Below, in pieces: positions 39,801 to 51,800 of a stretch of 64,000 bases of DNA (positions are counted from its first letter, which is position 1; every line of letters starts with the position of its first letter). Location: assembly GCA_000469685.2 (NCBI GenBank), contig LS997567.1, forward strand, positions 8,752,374 to 8,816,373, in the 5' to 3' direction. Below the pieces are notes generated by a model, which did no database searches, was not told the origin of the DNA, and saw only the letters and a list, made by a program, of their open reading frames with translations. A program made the position numbers and the translations under genes. Source of the DNA: Haemonchus contortus. Lineage: Eukaryota > Nematoda > Chromadorea > Rhabditida > Trichostrongylidae.

Positions 39801-42800
39801 CTTCTAAGGTCATCTCTTGAAGCCGTTAAGCTTTTTGCGTGGTGTATCCTAAATTTACGTCCAATCTTCCCTTGCGCGCTTCGCTTCGTCATGGCGCGCA
39901 GTCTACATAAAGTTGAGCTCGTCCGCGGGAGCTTTTCAGTGCCTAGATTTATCTGCCTAATGCCACTTTCCAACAATGCCATTGCAGACCACATTGTTCG
40001 TAGGTCTCTTCATCTGCTGTGGGGTAATCTACTTTGGCTGTATATTCTGTAGCGCACGACCAAATTTCGAGCGTAGTTGCGCTAGCAGTGATAGGTCTTC
40101 TATGGAAGTTGAGGGACATGTTCATTGTGATGGCTTTGTTTTGATGATATATGAAATTTGCTCATCGAATCACGTTCGATACTATTAAATTGTTCGAAAG
40201 ATATAGAATCACGTTAGATTCTTTTCAATAATTTGGAGGTTGTAGAATCACGTTCGATTCTACTCAATTCAAAAAAATATTTTTCACTTTTTGGCCGATG
40301 TACCAAAAATGTGCGTGGTGGTTCAGTGGTTGTGTTAATATATGTTTTTCTAATCGCGTTTGGTTTGTAAATAGTAAGCAGTAAGACAAATATGGGAATC
40401 ACAGAATACCCTAAGAGGCAACAGAGTAAAGTAAGGTAGGAAGGTATTAACTAGACGGGTTAAACCAACGTCTTGCCCTGGTCGTCGTTTGTGGTAGATT
40501 GGGGACCATGCTTTTTGGTGGCTCCGCCCGCTTGACTCCAGTATCATAGTTGGCGTCCCAACGCCGTCACAGACAGTTAGAGAGCGACGAGGGAGGGGAT
40601 CCGTCGACTCAGACGACGATGGGTTACACGACTGTTACGAGACACATTTTTGATCATTTTGGCAGATAACTCTAGGTGGATTTTTAGCAGAAGTTCATCT
40701 ACAGTGAGCTCGCGGCCCTTCAAGTGGTCGACTCTTCATAGAGAGGAAACTGAAAATTGTTAGCGGTTAACTATTCTAAGTAGTCTGGAAATTTGATTCG
40801 TGAATAGGCCCGATTTTGTTGCGGTCCCAAAATTAGCAAGTAATACAGAAATGGATGGAAAATTAGTAATGGTTCCGCAGAAAAAACGCGATCCATACAG
40901 CTCACCAAATCCTTCTTTGTTCGAAATACGAGTAAACACAGAAATATAACAAGTGGTCATATATTGAAGATGGATTCTGTTGGAATAATACTTTTAGCAG
41001 TTATTCGCGTGACATAACGACTTGTTTCAGAAGTACCGCAGCAATGTAGACTTCTAGATCCTACATCTTGTCTCTAGCAATTCGGGGAAGAGATGCCTAC
41101 ATAATCTCTGATATTGTCGTAAATCGAATTTCAAATCAACATGCGCTCTACAACCACTCTCTCCACTGCTTTTTCGGTGTGCAGAGTGGTATAGGGTTTT
41201 GTCTGAAGGAACAATAGCCTTGTTTTGCGTATGGGTTGGACGTTCTGTACGCCATGCTACTGAGTGCGGCATATGCAGCGCTGGCCTGGAGTCCGTCACG
41301 TGGTTTCTAACTCAAACATCGGCGCATGGGAAATTAATTCGAATGGCAGCCTGTGGTTTGGCTATGGAGCTGCTACGAGAGATACAGTTAATTTGTGGAT
41401 ACGTAAAAAGCGTTGGTCATTCGTTTAATAAGATCATATAGATTTCTTTTTGAGCATAGTTTCTGGCGCGTGTGGAGTGTACGTATTGCTGTGCATTTTT
41501 TCGGTGAGATGACCATTATTGTTAAAGGGCGAAACGAAGTTTTCTTCCAGGATCACGTGGCGGACGTTATAGCGTTATATGCAGAAGTTGAAAGCGTAAT
41601 CTCGCAAATGCAAATGGCCCAGTTGCTGCAGGTGAAGAACACGAATCACGTCAACGTGAACAGTGTCCTCACCCTTACTTTACAGGTATTGGCTGTTCTT
41701 TCGAATACAGTTGATGATGAATCAGTACGATTGAAACTGTTGCAAATGGCAGTCATCCCATCTATTGAGCATATTCGTAGTATACAGTGGTCAGGTTTTG
41801 AAGTTTCACATTTTCTTCAAACATCGACGGGAACTACAACCTACTCTAATTTCATTAGGTTCATTATTTATTTTCGAGGTCTTTCGAGGGCGTTATGATG
41901 TTCATCAAGTTTAACGGTTTTGATGGGCCACCAGCCCAGTCCAAAGACCAAGTGAGCTGCGTGAATAGAGTAGAGGTATCGTTTTTCTGCTTTTTTTTCT
42001 TCTGTGAATATGGCCCGTGAGATGTTCGCAGGGTATTTCGTTTTGTTTCGTCCCCCGGGGCTACAGTATCCCTATTTTCGGCATGTAAATAGCCACAAAA
42101 GGTAGCCAAATAATAACGTATTTATTGCATACAGAGTAACTATTAGTGTTTTCGATCTCGGTTCCTATTTCGGATTCTAAGAGACACTTTTCAAGGTTAG
42201 TCAATTAGGTAACACAATTGTTTGATAAGTTCCAGGCAAAAATAGAGAACGACAAACAAAGGCGAAAACATTTCTTATACAAAATACATAGGCATATTTG
42301 GTACCTGTAATAACTTAGGTATACGACCTGTTCATTTCCAGATAACAAAGCTGCTCAAGCTTGAGCTTGATTTATAGAGAGAACAAGAAAAAACTAAAGT
42401 TGCGTTGCAGTTAAGACGAGCTCTTACATGTATTCAAGGAGCTGTACAACAGGTGAACAGGTCGAGCCCCCTGGCAAATTTGCTTATCCCAATTCTTCCA
42501 ACGTTCTTCAAATTGAGCAGGTATGCACCGTCATAGTTCCTAGGTTGCACATGCGTAGCTTGGGGAAGAGAGCAAGACCTCGGAGCACCCAACATGAACT
42601 CTATTCATGTGATTGATGGTCATAAGCATTTCACCAGCATGTTTTCCTTATGTATGATGCACCATTTAACCTCACTCCTTTTTTGCACCGATTTGATTTT
42701 GTGCTTCCAGATGTCTTATGGATTTGCACTCAGAGGATGCTAAATTGGCGTTGCACCCCTTCTTACGTGACAACCTCACCAAAATCGTCCCTTCCGAAAA

Positions 42801-45800
42801 GCAACAGATTTACTGTAAGTTCAGCGCCGGGAACTTTCTTGCTATGAAAGGATCCCATCCCGAACTTCAATTTTCCGACCCTGCATTCGGGTTCAAATCA
42901 CCCCTTTTCTTGTTTCGTTTATGTTCTGCTTTTGTTTCGATTAAATTTACTACTATATTTATAAAATCAGAGGCGGAAGTGGTGTAGTAACAAGTAGCGC
43001 ATTATATCACACGCACGGTCGCGGGTTCGAGTCCGCGCTCGATATCCGCCTAGCGATATCTCGATAAAATCAAGCAGTTGGTAAGCACGAGACACTTATT
43101 CTTTTCATTATACTCACTACGTGACAATTTACTGACAATGGAAGTGGAAGTGGAGTGGACATGTTCTAACATCGGCACTTCGTACAGTTGACTGAATTGC
43201 GTCTGCGCGATCGGACTCAAACCAGGGACCTTTATCAATGGAACAACTTTTTCAGTATTATCAGAAACTAACGCTTAGGCCAACAAGCCTTCATGCGGGA
43301 TCGGTTAGTTGGTACCAGACTCGTCTGGATGTGTAAAAGCACTGACTTGTACATCGGCTGGCCACCACAAGTCATTGTATAGGCCACATACACGCTCAAT
43401 ACGCCACTACGATTCTGATTGGAAGTCAGATGCGGGCACGCATCCCTCAGACGGGATTGATTAACGCCAAAAGGCTTTATTAATTAAATCTTCCTATAGC
43501 CTCTAAACATTTTTTCATCGGATTGTAGAAAGTTTCTGACCACAAAGATGCGTGCTTGGTTTTAATTCAGCCCACTATTCGAAACATTCTTCCTACGACA
43601 GCATCTACTTTTATTTCTACCACTCTGTACATACTCCTACCAAATTTGAACGCTCTAGGTACACAGGAACAGGAGTTATGGGTTTCCTCACAAACCCCGC
43701 CCATTGTGGGCAGAGTCCGATCCTGCCACTCACCGTAAGTGTTCGCATCCTGCACCCTGTATTCCTACCAAGTTTGAGCGCTCTCAGTCCACGGTGACAG
43801 GAGTTATGGTTTTCCACTCGAAAATTCATTTCGCACTAACCGTGTTCCCCTCTGGACGGGGCCCGGTGATGCCACCCACCATAAGTGTCCCCATCCTGCT
43901 CCCTGTACTCCTACCAAGTTTGAACGCTTTAGGCTAAGGGGGACAGGAGTTAAGAGTTTCCGGTAGGATACACACACACATACACATACACATACGCATA
44001 CACATACGCATACACATACCTATACACACATACACATACACATACACATACACATGCACATGCACATTCACACATACACACATACACACACACGCACACA
44101 CGCACAAACACAGACATTAGCGCGCTATATATAGAGGGTGCGCCAAAATCACTTGCTCAAATATTCACCGCTGTAAAATCGGTTGAACGATAGATTGGGG
44201 ACTAATTTTTCTACAACGCTTTATCTATATTGAGCTATTACACACACTTAACTCAAATCTCGAAAATCCATCCGCAGGCTCGGACACGGCCCTCAGACGT
44301 AAGGGGAAGGCGTCCACTGTGGCGCGAAGATACTCCAAAGGTATTTCTTCCCATGCTCTGAGCAGGTCCCTTTTCAATTTTCAATGAATCAATTGAGTGG
44401 TGTTGCTTAGAGCAGGCATTTTTCTCCAATAGCGACCATACGAAATAATCCATTGGGTTCAGATCGAGGCTATTAGGTGACCATTCTTGAGCATTGATAA
44501 ATCCTGAGAGAGTGCCTCGGCGCCTCCCTCGCTCTACGAGCCGGTGCTGAATCTTGCTGGAACACGAACGGTCTACAGCCGAAGTGATATTTTGTCTGCG
44601 AAGCAAGACGTTTTTCAGCACGCTCTCCAAGTAGACTCCCGTCTTGATTTTAACATCGTTGTCGATGAAAACCGGCGGGGACTTCGCTCCAAAGGTGATC
44701 GCTGCCCAAACCATGATTTTTCTGCATGTCCAGAGCGTCCATGAATTCCCTCCCTCTCGTTAGCCTCTTCAGCTGTCGAGCAGATCACTAAATTGTTTTG
44801 ACGGTTGAGAGTCGACTTTAACGTAAACACCTCATCGGAGAAGACGATTTCTAGGTGGCGCGCCAACGCGAACCGTTGGAGGAGCATCTTGCACTTCTGG
44901 ATCCGGTTCTTCTTCATGGATGCAGTGAGAAGGCGCACCGCTTTTAACATCGATAAGGTGTCAATCCAGGCTTCTCTTCAGCAATACGGCGAGCGGAACT
45001 ATGACCTATCCCCAGCATTTTGGCAATCTTCCTCATCGACCTCTTCGGATTGCGCCGCACCATATCCCGTACAACTTTAACATTTCTAGTGGAAGTTGCA
45101 GTCGTTTTTCTTCCCCTTCCTGGGCGGTCTTCTGTAGTACCGAGCTCTTTGAACCGTTTGATGGTGAAGTCCACAGTTCTTCTGTTGATTGATAGAACTT
45201 TTGCGATGGTTCTGGAACAGCAACCAATCTGGTGTAACTGAATAATAGCGGGTCTGAGAGAATGAGATCCATCTATTTTGGAAGGAGTAGGAGCTGAGGA
45301 TCGAAGCTTGTGTTCTTGATCAAGGATGAAGTGCTTAACAAAGGGAACAAAGCATCAAATCAATAGGTCGAACTCTGCAATTTTAAGCAAGTAATTTTGG
45401 CGCGCCCTGTAGTAGGATAGCCTCTAACCACTCACTTTTTGGATTATAGAACGTTTTTTAATAGATTTATGAGCTTTTCAAAAATAACCTGACACCTTAA
45501 CGTGCGCCCCCTATCGTGGGCGGAGCTTTACTAAGCGCGCATGCCCAGCACCATAAGGCCCTGCTCATTCCTTTTATTTTTTTCTAGCCTCCACGCCCTC
45601 ATTGAAAGGAGTTATGAACCTGTGTGGAAAGTACCGCTCACCGCAAGAACACTCCGCCCGTCACCGGTGGCTCTCGTTCACTTTATTTGTTGACCTGTCC
45701 CTCTACTTTGCTTATTTTTTTTCTCGGCGTCTGGGCTGTTAGAAACCTATTTAAGAAGTTTTGCCCATGTCAGCACCCACTCTTGTGTATGCCCCACCCC

Positions 45801-48800
45801 TGGAGGCGAAGCTTCGCTGTGCTCACATGTGCTGTTTTGGTTTTGCTGCCCAACCCATCCCAAATTTGAACCGACTTATTTTAAGAAGTTTTGTCCATGA
45901 CATCACCCAATCCTGTGCATGTCCCTCCCCATGGAAGAGGGGCTTCACTTAGCTCAAATGTGTTCTTTTCGTCTTGCCCTATACCCAACCCATCCCAAGC
46001 TTGACCCAACTTATGCAGGTGCTTCCTGAAGTAATATCGAATTTCTGCGCAATTGAACGAACAAACAAACAATTAGCGCCAGCGCTTCACATATGATGAG
46101 CTGTCGTATAGTTTTCGCCTAAGTTTCAAATTTGGGAAACCATCTAGCTACTGAAGTGTTATGATGTGGATAGTCCTTTGGAGTGCGCATCTGTGAGCGA
46201 AATTCACATTTAAAATTAAAAATTCGATCAGATTAGATTTCTATGGTTTTCCGATTATCTTTCTATGGGCAATTACGCGTCTAGTCTGGAGAAAAGATTA
46301 AATGCCAAAGGTATTTTCGGTAAAAATCCTTCGTGAGCTAAAAGTTTTTTGTCCACGAAGCCTAATCTCTTTCCTCCCTCAGTTGGCTGCAAACCGACAG
46401 ATGAATCGTCCATTGTATAGGGATGTATAGCATGACGATAAATAGCCAGGAGGACATTTGATGTATAAGTATAAGGTGATATTCCCCAATTTGGACGATC
46501 TGATGCCGCTTTGTGGATATTGATCTCTAGACGCGAATAGGTGATCGTGAGATTGTTTTCATTCTACAAGGTGGGCCAAAATTGTGATTACAGCGCGCGC
46601 TGACGCTCATAACGAATCTTTTCTGAGGTCATAGCAATTCGTTCGCTTTCTTCTATTTCACAAGGTAGATTACATTATTACCTTCCTGATGATACTAAAC
46701 TTTTGGTAGATTTCGAAAGTAATGTAAGCGTAGTTACCCCGTCAATAAATCGTCACTTTGCATTTACAAGCACTTTTGGCACGGTGCATCTACGGACGAC
46801 TCAGCGTAACAAGGCAGGGGATACATCCAACCATAAGACGCTTTCGGGAGTTGGGAACAATTAAAGATGGGAGTGGTAATCCTAAGAGACCTGCGGTTAT
46901 ATTCAGTGGAAGTTTCAATGAAGCAGGGCGAAGGTCTGCGTAGCAGCTAAATTCATTCCGAGCCCAAAATGACAAAATTAATGGATATCTCATGAAGTTT
47001 TCTGCGCGAAATCGTGAAGCATCGTCTGCACGACAAGGCCTTCATACGATCAGAAAGTGATTTCCCCAGCGAGCAGACTAGAAAGAAGAGAAATGTAGGC
47101 TCGCCAAAGCTGTCCCGCCGCATACAAAAAATTGTCGGACGGGATTCCCGTTCACCGGCGGAAAGATATCCGCAGAGATAAAGGTGCCCTATAAGCAGGG
47201 CTACACGATTTGTATAAAGCTGAAAGAAATGGAAGTGATGCAGCGCCAGGCTTGCTCACTTTCTGCGATATCCTTTGCGAGCGTCACAGCCGAGGCAAAA
47301 GCACCTATTATTTTTGTAAAATAAGGAGTGAAATTTGATTTCGAGACCTGTTCGACCTCTTCGCGCGCAATAGGACACGCAATAGGACACTAGGCGATTC
47401 AAACCGGACATATTGTCGAGATGATGCTCCTGACTGCAGATCAGAAGTTGCCTAGAAATCCCGTAAAAAGGGTTCCCTGACTTCATAACCTTCGATCACT
47501 GACCACTCTGGAGCCCTAACCTAAATCCCATGGATGTCTCAGTGTGGTCAGCCTTCGAGATGAGAGCATCCGTTACCCAAACATGAAGTGAAATAATCTC
47601 GAAAATGCCTTGCAAAAAGCTGGGATCAACTAAATGACCTTAGTTGCGTGCCACCGCTAATGTTGTCCATCATCGTCTCTGGGGTTTGGTGAGAGCAGAA
47701 AGCAACAGACCAGTCTCAATGTACTATTTTAATAAGAGATTAGTAATAGACACTTTAATGAAATTGGTTTACTTTTTTAGCTTTCTATTCGTTTTCGGGG
47801 ATGTGATGTCTATGTAATCATAATTTTGGCCCACCCTGTAATCTCCTCTGGTTCCTAGGGGTTTGATTGTCCTGCGTCGTGGGGGCGAGATGTGTTTTTC
47901 AGTCTATGACGTCATAAACAGACTGGAAATTAATCAATGGTCCAATATAAGGGGCATCGGTTGACTTTCCACTTCATAGCTGTTTCCTCACCGCGCTCCC
48001 ATGACCTCCACGCTCTTGATGACCTACGTGACTTTTGGGAGGACCCACAAACGGGCATACAAACAGACACACACAGTTGGCGCTTAATATATATATTTAT
48101 TTATTTATTTATTTAGGATTTTAGAGCACGCTCGGCCTACCATAGACTACGCATTGCTAAACTTACGCATGCCTAGCACACCTTAGACTTGTCTTGATCG
48201 ATAAAGCGTTTCCTTTCTCTCTAGGTTCTGGTGGAGCGAGTTCATGATTTGTGGATGAAGTACTGACCACTTTGAGAACGCTCCAGCCGCCGCAAATGCG
48301 TCTCCGTCTAATTTGTTACCCATTCCTACCTTTACCTATTTTTTTCTCGGTGTTTGGGCTTTTCTGAAATCAAAGCAAAAAGTCCAATCCTATGGATGTC
48401 CTGCCAGGGTGAGGCAAAATTGAAGGATGGAGAATCAAGACTTCGGGCTTCAATCTATCCCGTCTGAAGGATGTGCTCCTGCATTCGACTTTCATTTCAG
48501 AATCGTAGTAGCGTAATGAGTGTGTATGTGGCCTATACCATGACTTGCGGTGGCCAACCGATGTACATATCAGTGTTTTTATCATCCCAGACGAGTCTGG
48601 TAACAAGTAACCCGGAGGGGTGGAAGCTTGGTTGGTCTAGTCGGATAGCGATCCGGATATTCAAACCCATGACCATGTGTGTGTGGTAGTGGGCCATTTG
48701 CCACTACACCACCTGCGCCAACTTGAAGCGAAATTGTGGAAAGTAGTTGAATCCTTCGAAAACAGAAAACATGATTCGATTTTAGAATAGAGTACAGTCG

Positions 48801-51800
48801 GTGTTGTTCATTTCGAAAGAAAAAAAAAACTGAAGCAAGAAGCACTACTTTACTCCGAAACAGTCTCCCTTCACTTCGACACGGGCTCAAGAACCGTAAA
48901 GAAAACCCTCGACCGTGAGATGAGTGGACCGCGTCCAACTCTTTTCAAGTTTTTTAGGGCTGCCATCGAGTAATCGGCATGTGGCAAGATAAGTCTCGTA
49001 GAAATAGAAAACCCTTTCGTTTCCGCAGTTTTCTGCGATAAGCAGCTCTATGGGCCTTGCGATAATCTTTGAAATAATAACTCTGGATACATTCAAACAA
49101 GGAAAGAATTCGATTGCTTGGAATTTTTGCCGGCTCGAATCGACTGCAAATCTACGGTATAAATGGCTTTAACCTTCACCGATAAACCAGTTTTTTCTCA
49201 GAAGTTGGAAGACAGATAATCAGTTTCCAGTTAATCAGATAAAAACAAGAAAGAAAGTTAAGAGGAGCGAAAAACTCTTCAGTAGTTCAAGATAGTACAT
49301 TCCAGCCCTGTTTCTATAGTTATGCTTCGTCCTGTATGATCGTAGGGCTTATTATAGGCCTTATTATACTCTTTCGCTCTTTAGAATCCTAATGCAACTT
49401 GCATGTGATTAATTTTCGGAAACGTTAAGTTTTCTGACGTAGTTCTCCAACAGTCACCCATCACATACACCATCGTTTAGGTTCTGCTGGAGAAAATATC
49501 GAACCTGTCACAGAAGGCTTTAGCGCAGAAGAGAGCGATTTTGTTAGTGTCGAACGCCAATACGTGCACGATTTGAATGAACAAATGTGAGTACTTCTTC
49601 CATTCTATGTTTTAAATTTTCTCGAATCGTTGCAAATATCTTGCTGTTCCCATGTTGGTAGCCATGCTTGATCTTATTTGCTCTGGTTTAATGCTTACAA
49701 TTAATATCGTCACTGCGACATAGATAAAGGATAAAGTCTTTTGACGTTTCCGTTTTGGAATGTGGATGTGACCTATGCAATGACTTGCGGTGGTCAGCCA
49801 CATCTACAAGTCAGTGCTCTTATCTTCCCAGACCAGTTTGGTACTAACCTACTGATACCGGAGGGATGTAACGCTTAATTGGCTTGGGCGGATATCGGTA
49901 AATTATTCCATCTCTGGACCACGCATGCGTGATAGAGTGTGTTTTGCGTCTACCGCGCCTTCGGCCTTCTTTATATAGGTATGTAAGGCCCTATCTAGGG
50001 ACTTCGGACCACACTGAAGTGGTGATTTGGTTCCGAGTGTGAGGCGACACAAGGCGATTTAATAATTCATTGTAACGAATAACAACAACAAAGTCACGAA
50101 CAAAAATAAAACAAGAATCTGACGCACAACAAAATGCTCAATCAAGAAATCCACCAGAGGGTACGGGACAGAGAAATCGCGGGAGGTCCCACCGCAGGCG
50201 AATCGGCTTCTTAGGGCTTCCTCCAGTTACCTAGCTTGCGAACCACGAAGGTTCTTCCCACATCACTCACTAAGGGTGCTACTTCGGGTCTCAGGACACG
50301 GAGTCCTCAAACTCCGTGGGGGCAGACGGCTGGCGACGGGATATGGCGGGACCCCACCAGTGCGGTTCTCTCTGTCCCGCCCCGACAGGTAAGCTAATCA
50401 GGTATTTATGAGAAAGAGCTAAATGGATCCAGTAACTGAGTGCAATTGTGCAGATTGTGCAAGTGTCATTTTTTTAGCATAATGATCATATCGGCATTGA
50501 CGAGCAAGTTTCCCAACCAAGTTTATTCGTTGTATGATTTTCCGCAGCTATTGCTCGGCATGGTCGCAAGTTTCGAATCAGTACCGGAATTCAGATTGCG
50601 CTGTTGGATAAAGAAAGTTTGGTTCGTCACTATTTGCATTGCAGTCTTTTTAACGGCAGTAGCAAAAGAATAAAAAAGAGTAGCGGAGTTTTGCCATCAC
50701 TGTGAGATATGTTGGCTTGTGTTACATCGTTTCTATCGTTTGATTTACTGGACTGATTTAAAGCAAGTTGTCCTTAGTCGTCCATCACCTGAACTGAGGA
50801 AAATAAGCCTACCACTTTGCTCAAGCTTCGTTCTGCGTTTGAAAGTCGGCGCAATGCTCTCAACTGTTTTTGCTTTGCTACAAGATTCCGCCGGGATCCT
50901 TTGGACCGAAGAAATGAACGAGACTCGAGAGCATATATTTAGTTAATTGGGTGCAACGCAAACCGATGCACGTCGAACTTTCGGTCCAAACTTTATGCCG
51001 CTTTGTAATTGTTTGTGGTTAATGGGTCTGGTTCCGTTATGACATAGAGATTTTTGGTTTCGAGCTTAGCAAGTTATGGACAAAACTTCGGCCTTGGGCG
51101 GGACTCGAACCCTTCCATTTGTGCTATCCGGGCACCGTGCTTTTTATCACTCGAACGACCTGGACCCCGCTAGAGCTCGCCTTCTAATGGTTGTTATGCC
51201 ACAGCTTATCAACACACACACGTACAACGTGGTGACCCGGTTAAGCAATATCCAGGACGTGTAAGGGATAACGAGCACGGTACCCGGCTAGCACAAGTGG
51301 AAGGGTTTAAGTCCCGTCCGAGGCCGAAGCTTTATCTATAATTTTTCATCCTTGCGATACTTTCGGGTAGCGTACTGCGGCCAACTAAATCAGTTAACAA
51401 AACATGGCGAAATAAATCAGTTAACAAAACATCAGGTCAATACATGGAGGTCCTCTACCCTACAGCTTTTACTATTTATCTTTCTTGAAGGAAGTCGGTA
51501 TTATGTGAATGCCCAAAAGCACGGTATCAACTTGTCCGAGAATTTTTTGAAAGAATCGTTGAAGCTATGAACAATCGACTACAGAATATATGGGCAGAGG
51601 TGACTCATATAGATTATGGTAGGCTTTCGTAGACTTTCACTATATCTGCTTTTTATGGAGATGCCTTCAATGATCACATTTCAGATTCGGAGCCAACTGA
51701 AGAGAAGCTATTTTTCGAGCATATGACTTGTGTTTTATCTCGAGAGTATATTTCATTCCTTCGGTGTTGCTTTATTAGCAGCGATGGTAGAAACAATTCA

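Noticed and set aside
42968..43050. Functional tRNA gene
   Set aside because: The T-loop is one base too long, there is no convincing anticodon arm, and it is fused to a dispersed repeat; reported as a SINE head instead.
49481..49586. Alternative open frame in this exon (VLLEKISNLSQKALAQKRA...)
   Set aside because: It breaks the splice phase with both neighbours; the acidic frame keeps it.
50719..50946. Host-gene exon (75-codon ORF)
   Set aside because: It lies in the XPO5 intron between 50621 and 51491; no XPO5 similarity, and the phases fit without it.
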